A stretch of 64,000 nucleotides of DNA from Rhizobium hidalgonense (GCF_002914525.1 NZ_LODW01000052.1:1-64000), one strand, 5' to 3'. Counted from the stretch's first letter, positions 43,337-52,775 are shown. A program made the numbers and translations. Notes: generated by a model not told the origin, from the sequence alone.

Positions 43337-44539
43337 TCAGACGACCGGCTTTTGCAGGACGTCGAAGCGCGGATTGGTTTCGGAAAAGATCGGCAGGGCG
43401 GCAGCGCCGAGGATGGCCGTATCCTTGCCGGTCATGCCGATCATGGCGCGGGGCACGCTGCGCTTGCCGTCGGGGTCGATCGGGGTGTGCAACGGCTCCA
43501 GCCGCTCTGCGAGCCGGGCCATCAGCGATGTCGATATGCTGCCGCCGAGCACGATGGTCTGCGGATCGAAGGCAAGTTCGAGGAAGTCGAGGGTCTGGCG
43601 CAGCGGTTGGACGGCCTGGTCGAGCCAGGCATCCAGGCCTTCTCCGCCCCTGGCGATCAGCGCGTCGAGATCGTCTGGCGACAGCTCCTCGGCATTGGCA
43701 ATGCCCATGAATTCATAGGCGACAGCAGGCGAGACGTAGCGGTCGAGGCAGCCGCGCTTGCCGCAGCTGCAGAGCTTGCCATGAGGCTCGACGATGATGT
43801 GGCCAATCTCGCCGGCATTGTTGCGGCTGCCCTTGTAGAGATGGCCGTCGAGGAACATGCCGGCACCGATGCCGCCGCCGCCGGCCAGAAACAGATAGAC
43901 GAAGCTGCTGAGGCCGCGGGCGACGCCGTGAAGGCGCTCGCCGATTGCGGCTGATGTCGCATCGTTTTCGACCAGCACCGGCACTTTGACCCTCTGCTCC
44001 AGCTCATGGCCGACGGGAAAATCCTGCCAGCCGGGCAGGTTCTGCGGGCTGAGCGAGGTGGTGCCGCCATCGGCATAGCGGCCGGGCAGGGCCATGCCGA
44101 CGCCGAGCAGCCGGCTTCGGTCGAAGGCGAAGGCCTGCTGCAGATCTTCGACGATCGATTGCAGCGCCGGCATCGCCCTTTGCGGATCGGGATGTTCGAC
44201 ATGGCGCTCGATGCGGGCGCGCACAGCGCCGGAGAGATCCGTCAGAACCCCGCTGGCGCGCTGGCGGCCGAGTTCGAGGCCGATCGAATAGGCGCCGGCG
44301 GGATTGATCGAATAGGGGATGATCGGCTGGCCGCGTGCCAGCTTCTGCGCCTCGGCCGGCACGAGAAGATGCGACTTCTCCAACTCCTCGACGATATTCG
44401 ACACGGTTTGGGCGGTCAGCGCCGTCATCCGGGCAATCGCCGCGCGCGACAGGGGACCGTGGGTTCGCACCGCCTCGATCACCACACGCCGGTTGTGAGA
44501 CTTGGCCTGCTCGAGATTCGTGCCGGAGATCGCCTTCAT
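43337..44539 (-). CDS. ROK-family transcriptional regulator (NagC/XylR type)
   Basis: A 400-residue regulator. A winged helix lies at residues 15-75 (LSRAAIARMTALTAQTVSNI); the ROK domain follows with a zinc-binding CSCGKRGCLDRYV near 250 and FLAGGGGIGAGM near 210. The ROK kinase Asp (ENDATSAA) is present in the expected region. Such proteins sense sugars or sugar phosphates and repress uptake or catabolic genes. It stops four bases from the EamA stop and is the last gene of the minus-strand cluster. Confidence 0.88.
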   Translation of the reverse strand: MKAISGTNLEQAKSHNRRVVIEAVRTHGPLSRAAIARMTALTAQTVSNIVEELEKSHLLVPAEAQKLARGQPIIPYSINPAGAYSIGLELGRQRASGVLTDLSGAVRARIERHVEHPDPQRAMPALQSIVEDLQQAFAFDRSRLLGVGMALPGRYADGGTTSLSPQNLPGWQDFPVGHELEQRVKVPVLVENDATSAAIGERLHGVARGLSSFVYLFLAGGGGIGAGMFLDGHLYKGSRNNAGEIGHIIVEPHGKLCSCGKRGCLDRYVSPAVAYEFMGIANAEELSPDDLDALIARGGEGLDAWLDQAVQPLRQTLDFLELAFDPQTIVLGGSISTSLMARLAERLEPLHTPIDPDGKRSVPRAMIGMTGKDTAILGAAALPIFSETNPRFDVLQKPVV

Positions 44540-44615
44540 GTCGCCTTCAAAGGAAATGGTGCCCCACCCTTGTCACAAGACGGATAGTGATGAAAGCCAC
44601 ATTCTTCGCCAGCTT

Positions 44616-45854
44616 TTATTGAACCCCGGCGTCAACGGACGCAACGGCATTTCGTCTCTGCAGCAGGCCGAGGATCGCAATGCCCGACAGGCCGGTGACG
44701 GCGCTCATGATGGCGGTCCCGGAATAACCTGTCATATAAGTGCCGGCGGCAAAGACCAGGGCGCCGATCCCCGCGCTCGCAAAGATATTGACGGAGATCA
44801 GTGCGCTGCCGAGCCCCGGCCGATCGGCGATGAGATCCTGCAGATAGGTGATCGGAATGCTGATGATCGCCGCAGCACCAATGCCGGCAAGCAGGGTCAG
44901 CGCATAGAGGTGCCACGGCTGCGAGGCAAAGCCGAGAAGGCTGAGGAACACCGCATAGATGATGGTGCCGGCGGCAAGCGCCACCATCTGGCCAGCCTCC
45001 CGCGCAATCCGCGACCAGACGATGATGAAGACGATCTCCAGCAAGGCGACGATGCCGACGAGGATGCCGACGTCGCTGAGCGTCCCATGGGCGGCACCAG
45101 TGGCAATCAACGGCAGAAGGGCGTCGTTCAGATGCAGCGTGCTGGTGATGAGCGCCACGCCGGCGACATGCGCCGAAATCCGCGGCGAAATCACCTGCCG
45201 CAGCGCGCCGAGATAGCTGAGATGATGAACCGCTGTTATCTCCGTTGCCACCCGCTTCGGCAGGGCGAAGAGGATCATGCCCTGGCATAAGACACATGCG
45301 ATGGCGGCAAAGAGATAGGCGGGCAGCATGCTCGATGCGCCGGAGAGCGCAAGGCCCGTGATCCCCGGAATCAGCACCCAGGAGAGCGAGATCATGGCGC
45401 GCACGCCGGAGTTGGCCGTCACCATGTCGCTGCGGTTCATGCCGTGCATCGCCGCGCGCGCATTGGCAAACAGCAGCGAGTTCAGCGCCCCGAAGATCGG
45501 CAGCGGCAGCAAGCCGCTGATGATGAAGATCGCCGCTGTGGGAAAGGCGTAGACCATGCCGTAACCGACAATGCCGAAGAGGCAGGCGCCGATCATCGCC
45601 GAACGGTATTCGCCGAGCCGATCGGCGAGATTTCCGAGCAGGATGCTGATCACGACGTTCACCGCCGCCGAGGCGAAGGCGAGGAAGGAATAGAGACCGT
45701 CGCTCAACCCCAGCTCACGGATGCCAATGATGGAACGATAGGGTGCCGTCATCGCCCCCGCCATGCCGAAGGTGAAAATGGCGATCATGCTGGCGCGGAT
45801 CGCCGGATTGCGGAAGACGTCGGGGAAGAGGCGGCTCATGGGGTCATCAATCAT
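44616..45854 (-). CDS. MFS transporter, 12 helices
   Basis: A 412-residue major facilitator with twelve predicted helices. GNLADRLGEYRSAMIG (residues near 75) is the MFS signature loop between helices 2 and 3. It resembles sugar-efflux type (SetA-like) carriers. ATG 45854 or ATG 45839 may be the start; neither has a strong ribosome site. It lies between an SDR and a ROK regulator on the same strand, so the whole group may be one operon. Confidence 0.8.
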   Translation of the reverse strand: MIDDPMSRLFPDVFRNPAIRASMIAIFTFGMAGAMTAPYRSIIGIRELGLSDGLYSFLAFASAAVNVVISILLGNLADRLGEYRSAMIGACLFGIVGYGMVYAFPTAAIFIISGLLPLPIFGALNSLLFANARAAMHGMNRSDMVTANSGVRAMISLSWVLIPGITGLALSGASSMLPAYLFAAIACVLCQGMILFALPKRVATEITAVHHLSYLGALRQVISPRISAHVAGVALITSTLHLNDALLPLIATGAAHGTLSDVGILVGIVALLEIVFIIVWSRIAREAGQMVALAAGTIIYAVFLSLLGFASQPWHLYALTLLAGIGAAAIISIPITYLQDLIADRPGLGSALISVNIFASAGIGALVFAAGTYMTGYSGTAIMSAVTGLSGIAILGLLQRRNAVASVDAGVQ

Positions 45855-45942
45855 CAGGGAAATCGGCAGGCGCGGCCGCGGGGGGCAGTCCCGGAGGTCA
45901 TCTCATGCTATCGTTTCGGCTCGGAAATCGGAGCCCTGAATG

Positions 45943-46719
45943 TCAATAATGTTCCGATTGCGAGAAGGTGCGCGCCAGCTCGGCCTGGCCGGCCGTCAGG
46001 CCGCAATCGACGGGCAGGCAGACGCCCGTGATGGCCGCGGCAAGCGGACCGGCAAGGAAGGCGACGGCATTGGCGACATCCTTGGGATCGACCACGCGCT
46101 GCAGCGGATACCAGCGGCGCGCTTCCTCGAAGACATTCGGATTGGCGGCCGCGCGCGCCTCCCAGGCCTGGGTCTTCACCGTGCCGGGGGCGACCGCATT
46201 GGAGCGGATGCCGAACTTGCCGTATTCCACCGCCACCAGCCGGGTGAAATGCAGAAGACCGGCCTTGGCGGCGCTATAGGCCGGGTGGCCGAAGACATGC
46301 ATGCCGTTGACCGAGGCGATGTTGACGACCGACCCTTTCGACGCCTTCAACATCGGCTCGAAGGCGCGGAAACATAGGAACGCCGCTTCGAGATTGAGCG
46401 CCATGTCCGCCCGCCAGATTTCGGGCGTCGTCTCGTGCAGGCTGGTCGCGCGCGCCGCACCGGCATTGTTGACCAGCGTTCGAACCACGCCGGCGCCGGC
46501 GGCACGCCCTACCAGTTCGGCAATGCTTGCCTCGCTGGTCACGTCACATCCGGCGGCGACGAAACGATTGTCCGGCCCGAGTTTCGACGCCGTGACAGCC
46601 GCCGCAGCAGCATCGATATCGGCGAGAAAGACGACGTCATGGTCATCGGCAAGCCGTGCGGCGATCGCAGCACCGATATCGCCCGCCGCACCGGTGACGA
46701 TGGCTGCCGATTGGGTCAT
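45943..46719 (-). CDS. Short-chain dehydrogenase/reductase
   Basis: A 258-residue SDR with TGAAGDIGAAIA near residue 9, DIDAAAAAV (Asp after beta-2, NAD-preferring), NNAGAA, Ser in NIASVNGM and YSAAKAGLLH (Y-x3-K). The C-terminal ITGVCLPVDCGLTAGQ is the usual cofactor-loop end. It is 39 bases after the RpiR gene. It probably acts on the same compound as the RidA/MlrC/aldolase genes nearby; no substrate can be assigned. Confidence 0.87.
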   Translation of the reverse strand: MTQSAAIVTGAAGDIGAAIAARLADDHDVVFLADIDAAAAAVTASKLGPDNRFVAAGCDVTSEASIAELVGRAAGAGVVRTLVNNAGAARATSLHETTPEIWRADMALNLEAAFLCFRAFEPMLKASKGSVVNIASVNGMHVFGHPAYSAAKAGLLHFTRLVAVEYGKFGIRSNAVAPGTVKTQAWEARAAANPNVFEEARRWYPLQRVVDPKDVANAVAFLAGPLAAAITGVCLPVDCGLTAGQAELARTFSQSEHY

Positions 46720-46758
46720 TTTCCCGCGCTCCCGCTCATATTTTCAATCTCTTGACTT

Positions 46759-47622
46759 TCAATCGCCCAGCAATTGCCGGTCGTCACCGTCGCGGTGAAT
46801 GACGAGCTGCTGCTTGATGCGCCGAAGCGTGGTCGTCGCCTTCGGCTGAACGGCATAGGCAACGAGGCTCGACAGAATATCGACGGTCGCGAGGTAGGCG
46901 ATGCGCGTCGAGGTCGGGCGATAGATGTTGTTGCCTTCGGGAAGATCGATCGGCACGACGATTTCGGCGGCCTTGGCAACCGGGCTTTCCGTCTGGGTCA
47001 GCGCGATCGTCTTCACCTTGGTGTCGCGGGCAAGCTCGAAGGCCCGCACCAACTCCATATTGCGCCCGGAGAAGGACGAGCCGATCAGCACGTCGCCCGG
47101 CCTTGCCGCGGCCGCCATCATCAGCTGCATGCTGTGATCGGAACTGGCGGTAATGCGAAGCCCGAGACGGAACAGGCGGTTCTGCAGCTCGTCGGCGATC
47201 ATCGATGAATTGCCGCCCGAGCCGAAGGCATAGATCATATCGGCCTTGGCGATATGGGAAACGGCGGCCTCGATCGCCGCCAGATCGAGCGAGCGGTGCA
47301 GCAGAAAGAGCGCGTTCTGGGCCTTGGTGATGATATCCTGGGCGACATCGGCCGGATCGGTGCTTTTCGATTCCGGCTTCAGATAACGCACGCCGATATG
47401 GGCGGTGCGGGCAAGCTGCACCTTGAAATCGGAAAAACTCTCGCAGCCCAGCCGCCGGCAGAAGCGTGTGACGGTCGGCGGCGAGACCTCGGCGCGTTCG
47501 GCAAGCTCGATGATCGAGGCGTTCACGGCAAACTCGAAATCGTTGACGATGATCTCGGCGATGCGGCTTTCGGAGGGAGAGAGCCGGCTCTTGTCTTCCT
47601 GCAATGTCGAAAAGATATCCAA
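46759..47622 (-). CDS. RpiR-family transcriptional regulator
   Basis: A 287-residue regulator starting at TTG 47622, chosen because GGGGAGG lies directly before it; the longer frame would overlap ridA. The N-terminal RpiR helix-turn-helix (LSPSESRIAEIIVNDFEFAV, then VSPPTVTRFCRRLGCESF) is followed by a SIS sugar-isomerase-like domain (residues 110-260: YAFGSGGNSSMIADEL, GDVLIGSSFSGRN, IALTQTESPVA). It should sense a phosphosugar or amino-sugar-like metabolite and control the divergent cluster. Confidence 0.87.
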   Translation of the reverse strand: MDIFSTLQEDKSRLSPSESRIAEIIVNDFEFAVNASIIELAERAEVSPPTVTRFCRRLGCESFSDFKVQLARTAHIGVRYLKPESKSTDPADVAQDIITKAQNALFLLHRSLDLAAIEAAVSHIAKADMIYAFGSGGNSSMIADELQNRLFRLGLRITASSDHSMQLMMAAAARPGDVLIGSSFSGRNMELVRAFELARDTKVKTIALTQTESPVAKAAEIVVPIDLPEGNNIYRPTSTRIAYLATVDILSSLVAYAVQPKATTTLRRIKQQLVIHRDGDDRQLLGD

Positions 47623-47641
47623 ACCCGTCCTCCCCGCTCCA

Positions 47642-48028
47642 TCAATCCTTCTTCTTATAGGCCACGCAGTCGATCTCAACCTTGCAATCGACCATCATCG
47701 ACGATTGCACACAGGCGCGTGCCGGCGGATGTTCGCCGAAATAATCCTGATAGATCTTGTTGAAGGTCCAGAAGTCACGGGGATCGTCGAGCCAGACGCC
47801 GACGCGCACGACATCCTCGACGCCGTATCCAGCCTCATCGAGGATCGCCAGGACGTTGGCGATGGTCTTATGGGTCTGGGCGATGATGTTGCCGTCGATG
47901 ATCTCGCCATCCTCCATCGCAACCTGGCCGGAAACATAGAGCCATCCATCGGCTTCGGCCGCACGCGCGAAAGGCAGCGCCTTGCCGCCGGCGCCCGTTT
48001 GAACAGTGCCATAGCGCTTGATGGGCAT
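47642..48028 (-). CDS. RidA-family protein
   Basis: A 128-residue member of the RidA/YjgF/UK114 family, which hydrolyses reactive enamine/imine intermediates of PLP enzymes. LYVSGQVAMEDGEIIDG and the C-terminal PPARACVQSSMMVDCKVEID hold the family's conserved Arg and acidic residues. ATG 48028 is used. It is first in the minus-strand operon and divergent from a PLP-dependent aldolase gene cluster, whose enamine products it may clear. Confidence 0.88.
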   Translation of the reverse strand: MPIKRYGTVQTGAGGKALPFARAAEADGWLYVSGQVAMEDGEIIDGNIIAQTHKTIANVLAILDEAGYGVEDVVRVGVWLDDPRDFWTFNKIYQDYFGEHPPARACVQSSMMVDCKVEIDCVAYKKKD

Positions 48029-48112
48029 GCTGAAGTCCTTGCAAATTATTTTCTTGATAAGTTGACAAATGACCACAGAAAGCAGAATTTGACCAGTGAA
48101 AAACAAGAATTA

Positions 48113-48126
48113 TGAAAAGAATTTCA
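48113..48126. promoter_or_regulatory. TGAAA-AGAA-TTTCA inverted repeat, candidate RpiR operator
   Basis: A 14-base inverted repeat in the 111-base AT-rich gap between ridA and the NTF2-like gene, 13 bases before the latter. A similar TATGAAA-N5-TTTCATA lies at 58985-59003. RpiR regulators often bind AT-rich dyads of this kind. Confidence 0.45.
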
Positions 48127-48139
48127 ATCCGGGGCTGAT

Positions 48140-48622
48140 ATGCGCGATCCTTTCCTGAATCCTTTCCCCGCAGGCAGCGCCCGGCACGCCATCTGGGAAA
48201 TGCTCGTTCTGCGCGATATCGATGCTTTTCTCGCTGCCGACTGGTCGAAGGTGAAAGAGGACTTCGTCGAAGACGGTTTCATCGGCATCGATGCCCAGAA
48301 GCAGGTCAGCCCCGACAGGTGGCGCCTGGCTTTCCCGACGCTCGCCGCCTATCGCCAGGAATGGCTGAGGCAGGCGCAGGATTTCGCCGAGCAGAGTTTC
48401 GCCGAAGATGCGCGCACGGCGATCTTCACCACGACGACGCTCGAAGATATCGAGATCGAAGGCGACATGGCGCTGGTTCGCAAGAAATTTGACGGCGGCA
48501 TTACCAAGTCCGACGGCAGCCGCGACCTGCTGCAATGGCAGACGCTTTATTATTGCAGGCTTCACCAGGGACGCTGGAAGATCTCAGGTTTCACCGGCTA
48601 CCTGCCGAACCCGATGGGGTAA
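48140..48622 (+). CDS. NTF2/SnoaL-like protein, unknown substrate
   Basis: A 160-residue soluble protein. The hydrophobic strand pattern at its C terminus (LLQWQTLYYCRLHQGRWKIS, then FTGYLPNP) resembles the NTF2/SnoaL cone fold, with a helical N terminus (HAIWEMLVLRDIDAFLAADW). No catalytic residue can be named. It begins the plus-strand side of the cluster and is 30 bases before the MlrC-like gene, so it probably belongs to the same pathway. Confidence 0.65.
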   Translation: MRDPFLNPFPAGSARHAIWEMLVLRDIDAFLAADWSKVKEDFVEDGFIGIDAQKQVSPDRWRLAFPTLAAYRQEWLRQAQDFAEQSFAEDARTAIFTTTTLEDIEIEGDMALVRKKFDGGITKSDGSRDLLQWQTLYYCRLHQGRWKISGFTGYLPNPMG

Positions 48623-48652
48623 AGCGGGGCCGACAACACGAAGGCCACTTTC

Positions 48653-50128
48653 TTGCGCATTTTCACCGCAGCATTGGCGACCGAGACCAATACTTTTTCC
48701 CCGATCTGCGTGGATCGCCGCGCATTCGAAGCCTCTCTTTATGCGCCCCCCGGCCAGCATCCGGAAACGCCGACGCTCTGCACCGCGCCGATCACCGTCG
48801 GCAGGCGCGTGACCAGAGAAAAGGGCTGGGAACTGATCGAGGGAACGGCGACCTGGGCCGACCCAGCAGGCCTGGTCAACCGGGCGACCTATGAAGAATT
48901 GCGGGATGAAATCCTCGGCCAGCTCAGCGCTGCAATGCCGGTCGATGCCATCGTCATGGGCCTGCATGGCGCCATGGTCGCGGCCGGATACGAGGATACG
49001 GAAGGCGATCTCCTCCAGCGCATGCGCGAGATCGTCGGGCCTGATGTGCTCATCTGCGCTGAACTCGACCCGCACAGCCATCTGACGGCAAAACGCGTCG
49101 CGGCACTCGATTTCGCCGTCTATTTCAAGGAATTTCCGCATACCGACTTCGTCGACCGCGCCGAGGACCTCTGGCGCATCGCCGTGGATACGCTCGAAGG
49201 CCGGGTCAAGCCTGCTCTCTCGGTATTCGACTGCCGGATGATCGACGTCTTTCCGACATCGCGCGAGCCGATGCGCTCCTTCGTCGACAAGATCATGCAG
49301 ATCGAGAAGGATGATGCCGATATCCTGTCGATCTCGGTGATCCATGGCTTCATGGTCGGCGACGTTCCCGAAATGGGAACGAAGCTGCTCGTCGTCACCG
49401 ACCACAAGCTGGAAAAGGGCGCGGCCCTGGCCCGCGAACTCGGCCTCGAACTGTTTTCCAAACGCGGCACCTTCATGGTGCCGCAGATCGATGAAAGGCA
49501 AGCCGTCGCGCGGGCGATTGATGCCACCGCATGGCCCGTCGTCATCGCCGATGTCTGGGACAATCCGGGCGGCGGCACGGCAGGCGATGCGACGGTTATT
49601 CTCGCCGAACTGATGGCCCGCGGCGTCACCAGTGCGGCGATCGGCACCATCTGGGATCCGGTCGCCGTGCAGATCTGTTTTGCGGCGGGCGAGGGAGCCG
49701 ATATCCCGCTGCGCTTCGGCGCCAAATCGGCGCCCGGCACCGGCAATCCCATCGACGGCACCGTCAGGGTCGTCAGGCTGGTGAGGAATGCCGAGATGCA
49801 GTTCGGCGAGAGTCTCGCGCCTTTCGGCGATGCCGCCCATATCGTGCTCGATGGCATCGACATCATCCTCAATTCAACGCGCGCCCAGAGCTTCGATCCC
49901 AGCCTGTTTTCGGTGATGGGCATCGATCCGACAAAGCAGAAGATCCTGGTGATCAAATCCACCAATCACTTCTTCGCCTCCTTCTCCAGGATCGCCGCCG
50001 AGATCCTTTACTGCTCGGCCGGAACGCCCTATCCCAATAATCCGGCGACCACGCCCTATCGGCGGGCGCCGAAGACGATCTGGCCGATCGTCGCCGATCC
50101 ACACGGGTTACAACGCGGAGCCGCCTAA
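48653..50128 (+). CDS. M81-family metallopeptidase (MlrC-like)
   Basis: A 491-residue protein of the microcystinase C (MlrC, peptidase M81) family. HETNTFSP-type N terminus is seen as LATETNTFSPICVDR, followed by VMGLHGAMVA and AELDPHSHLT, which provide metal ligands of the family, and DVWDNPGGGTAGDATVIL near residue 300. TTG 48653 is the start, with AAGG upstream. In rhizobia such proteins often stand beside amino-acid derivative catabolic genes; true microcystin cleavage is unlikely. The stop abuts the next start. Confidence 0.85.
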   Translation: MRIFTAALATETNTFSPICVDRRAFEASLYAPPGQHPETPTLCTAPITVGRRVTREKGWELIEGTATWADPAGLVNRATYEELRDEILGQLSAAMPVDAIVMGLHGAMVAAGYEDTEGDLLQRMREIVGPDVLICAELDPHSHLTAKRVAALDFAVYFKEFPHTDFVDRAEDLWRIAVDTLEGRVKPALSVFDCRMIDVFPTSREPMRSFVDKIMQIEKDDADILSISVIHGFMVGDVPEMGTKLLVVTDHKLEKGAALARELGLELFSKRGTFMVPQIDERQAVARAIDATAWPVVIADVWDNPGGGTAGDATVILAELMARGVTSAAIGTIWDPVAVQICFAAGEGADIPLRFGAKSAPGTGNPIDGTVRVVRLVRNAEMQFGESLAPFGDAAHIVLDGIDIILNSTRAQSFDPSLFSVMGIDPTKQKILVIKSTNHFFASFSRIAAEILYCSAGTPYPNNPATTPYRRAPKTIWPIVADPHGLQRGAA

Positions 50129-51229
50129 ATGCATGATGCCAGCTTTGCCGTCGTCGCCAGGGCAGGAGACAGGATCGCCGATCTCTCGACGCCGCGTCCG
50201 GTCATCGACGAAGACAGGCTGGCTGCCAACATAAAGCGCGTTCAATCCTATATGGATGATCACGGGCTGAATTTCCGCCCGCATATCAAGACGCACAAGA
50301 TCCCGGCGCTGGCCGTCGCGCAGGTCGCCGCCGGCGCCAAGGGCATCAACTGCCAGAAGGTGACGGAGGCCGAAGTCTTTGCCGAAGCCGGCTTCGGCGA
50401 CATCCTCATCACCTTCAACATCCTCGGGCAGCAGAAGCTTGAGCGGCTGGCGAGATTGAACGAGAAAATCCCGGCCCTCAAGGTCGTCGCCGACAGCGAA
50501 ACGACGGTCGACGGGCTCGCCGCGCATTTCTCCGGCCACAAGCCGCTGACCGTGCTTGTCGAATGCGACACCGGCGGCGGCCGCTGCGGCCTGCAGACGC
50601 CGGACGAAGCCGCCTCGCTCGCCAAGCGCATTGCTGCCGCCGACGGCCTGACCTTCGGCGGCATCGTCACCTATCCGAAGCCGCAATCAGCCGCCGCCGT
50701 CGAAGCCTTTATCACCGAGGTGCTGCAACGCCTCACATCCGACGGCATAGACTGCCCGATCGTCAGCAATGGCGGAACGCCGAGCCTGTTCGAAGCGCAT
50801 CTCGTCCCCTCGGCCACCGAACACCGCGCCGGCACGTATATCTACAACGACCGCCAGATGCTGCGCATGGGCCATTGCACCGAGGACGATTGCGCCATGC
50901 ATGTGCTGGCAACCGTCGTCTCCCGCCCAACCCCCGACCGCGCCGTCATCGATGCCGGCTCGAAAGCCCTGACCTCGGATCTCCAGGGTTTTATCGACTA
51001 CGGCCTGATCGTCGGCTATCCCCAGGCGCGGATCAGCAGCCTCTCGGAAGAGCACGGCGTGATCGATCTGTCGAACTGCACCGGCCCCCGCCCGCAGATC
51101 GGCGAGAAGCTCTTCATCATCCCGAACCACACCTGCGTGGTGTCCAACCTGTTCGATACGATGGTTTTCCATCGGGGTGGCGTCGTGACCCGCGTCGAGC
51201 AAGTCGCGGCCCGCGGCCTTGTCTGGTAG
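50129..51229 (+). CDS. D-threonine aldolase-like PLP enzyme (alanine racemase fold)
   Basis: A 366-residue fold-III PLP enzyme of the D-threonine aldolase/D-serine dehydratase group. The PLP Lys is in FRPHIKTHKIPALA near residue 55, and the C-terminal metal site PNHTCVVSNLFD near 330 includes the conserved His-x-Cys. VECDTGGGRCGLQTPDEA and VSNGGTPSLFEAH are typical phosphate-binding parts. These enzymes cleave D-beta-hydroxy amino acids to glycine or pyruvate plus an aldehyde or ammonia. Its ATG follows the MlrC-like stop with no gap. Confidence 0.88.
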   Translation: MHDASFAVVARAGDRIADLSTPRPVIDEDRLAANIKRVQSYMDDHGLNFRPHIKTHKIPALAVAQVAAGAKGINCQKVTEAEVFAEAGFGDILITFNILGQQKLERLARLNEKIPALKVVADSETTVDGLAAHFSGHKPLTVLVECDTGGGRCGLQTPDEAASLAKRIAAADGLTFGGIVTYPKPQSAAAVEAFITEVLQRLTSDGIDCPIVSNGGTPSLFEAHLVPSATEHRAGTYIYNDRQMLRMGHCTEDDCAMHVLATVVSRPTPDRAVIDAGSKALTSDLQGFIDYGLIVGYPQARISSLSEEHGVIDLSNCTGPRPQIGEKLFIIPNHTCVVSNLFDTMVFHRGGVVTRVEQVAARGLVW

Positions 51230-51292
51230 AGGGCGGCTTCGTTTGAGGGCGAAATGCACGCAGCAGACGCCTTCGCTGCGCGAACGGCGGAG

Positions 51293-51784
51293 TTAGCCTC
51301 TACGCAGAATTTGCCGATCGTAAAGTGCCAACTCCTCGGCGGTTGGCGGGTCGAACAGCTTCGACCACCTAAAGAGGTCGGCCCGCGAGATATCGAACGT
51401 GCCGACCGGAAGCTCGGCGTTTCTTCGGGAGACCCGGTCCCAAAGCTCATCGAAGGGAACGTCGAGGAAGCAAAGGACGACGCTGGCACCAACTGCGCGA
51501 GCTTCGTCCCGGCAGGCGTCCCGCTCTGCCCGTGACCACACTCCCCAATCCACCACAACGTTACACTGAAGCCTGATGGCACGCAGAGCAATTTGCCATT
51601 GCAGGCTCTCGACTCTACCTCGGCACGGGCCGGTTTCGGCTTCTGAAGTGGAGATGCCGGGGTAAAGCTTGTGCATCCACTCGTCTCCGGTCAGACGGAG
51701 GGCAGATGCTTCTTGTTCGATTATCTTGGCGAGCGACGACTTCCCTGAACCGGGAAGACCGCAAGTGAGATAGAGCGTGGGCAT
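51293..51784 (-). CDS. P-loop ATPase/kinase (AAA_33, zeta-toxin-like)
   Basis: A 163-residue nucleotide-binding protein. Walker A GLPGSGKSSLAK starts at residue 9; LRLTGDEWMHKLYPG after it fits a small-molecule kinase lid; VVDWGVWSRAERD holds the Walker B Asp; VLCFLDVPFDELWDRVSRRN completes the adenylate-kinase-like core. ATG 51784 is chosen because it gives a P-loop near the N terminus. Relatives phosphorylate antibiotics, sugars or UDP-GlcNAc; nothing here tells which. It stands alone at the edge of an accessory region. Confidence 0.75.
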   Translation of the reverse strand: MPTLYLTCGLPGSGKSSLAKIIEQEASALRLTGDEWMHKLYPGISTSEAETGPCRGRVESLQWQIALRAIRLQCNVVVDWGVWSRAERDACRDEARAVGASVVLCFLDVPFDELWDRVSRRNAELPVGTFDISRADLFRWSKLFDPPTAEELALYDRQILRRG

Positions 51785-52217
51785 CGAAAATCTCTGATTT
51801 TTGGCTTGGCAAGTGGACGTGGCCCTGGGTACTGTGCAGGACTGCGCTTCGCTCAATGCCGCTGGGCGCGGCCAATCAAAGGTTTGTTGCCATAGCCAAT
51901 CTTGTAGGACCGCTCTGCTCGGGGGTCAAGACGGAGCGCATGAGTGAGCTCACAGGTGAGGTCGCACCACCCACTGGCTGCTTTGTGGAACCTCCAACAA
52001 TAAGCTGACTATCTGCATCCCCCAACAAACACGTCGCTCAAAGTGTCGAGCAGAAATCGACTTCCGTCGCGAATAAGCCGACAGCGGAAGCAGGCCGACT
52101 TCCGCAACGCGCCAATCGCGGACGTTTCTCATTCCTTGTAAATCTGCTCGGACGAGGGCACGCTTCGCATTGATCGCGAACAATAATTGCGAAGACACTC
52201 CGAGGGAACTAAGCAGA
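51785..52217. other. Gene-free stretch
   Basis: No coding region or RNA that I can support. It holds degenerate copies of a CTTCCGC...GCGGAC-type short palindrome (best at 52099-52123) like those at 52695 and 53002. Confidence 0.5.
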
Positions 52218-52655
52218 ATGGTAAATTTTCGCGACCTTAAGCGCCTGGCCACCCCGAGCGATGACACGGTATTGCTCGGCATCGGTTGGCTTAATCGAGA
52301 TATGAACTATGCGACGGGAAAGGTTGCACCGAACTTCTACGAGAAGCTGACCGAGCTGTGCCGAAACCCTTGGCAACCTTTTGCAACCGCCGGATTTCAT
52401 CATTGCGATCTTTGCCAATATGATGGCGTACCTTTCAAAGGTCAACTGTACGTCCCTGGCCGAGGCTGCATTTATGTTGCCCCAGTGGGCGTCGCTCACT
52501 ACATCGCCACGCATTGGTACAGCCCGCCCGCAGTTTTCGTCCAAGCTGTCCTTGACTGTCCACCTATGCAGAGCATGGGCTATAAGAAAAAGCTGCTGTC
52601 AAACGGGGGACGAGGTTTAACGCAAGCTTTCAACGAGTCCTCTCACCCAACCTGA
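52218..52655 (+). CDS. Hypothetical protein with HCDLC motif
   Basis: About 145 residues from ATG 52218 (GAGGGA ten bases upstream; ATG 52170 also in frame). A possible metal site HHCDLCQYDG lies near residue 60, followed by GCIYVAPVGVAHYIATHWYS, a hydrophobic segment with two His. The C terminus is Lys-rich (MGYKKKLLSNGGRG). I recognise no named family, though the pattern looks conserved rather than random. It lies in the accessory stretch after the P-loop kinase. Confidence 0.5.
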   Translation: MVNFRDLKRLATPSDDTVLLGIGWLNRDMNYATGKVAPNFYEKLTELCRNPWQPFATAGFHHCDLCQYDGVPFKGQLYVPGRGCIYVAPVGVAHYIATHWYSPPAVFVQAVLDCPPMQSMGYKKKLLSNGGRGLTQAFNESSHPT

Positions 52656-52694
52656 TCTCACGATTGCCCCATGATCGCTTCGGGCAGGTTGACA

Positions 52695-52722
52695 TCTTCC
52701 GCTTCGCGCCAATTGCGGTCAT
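52695..52722. repeat. Short dispersed repeat, copy 1
   Basis: A 28-base unit starting TCTTCCGCTTCGCGCCAA and ending GCGGTCAT. The second copy at 53002-53029 differs at two neighbouring bases; a diverged copy lies at 52099-52123. Confidence 0.6.
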
Positions 52723-52775
52723 TGTTTTTATGAGTATCTTGATCGTGCGGACGCGTTGAGGGTGAGCAGGACTGC

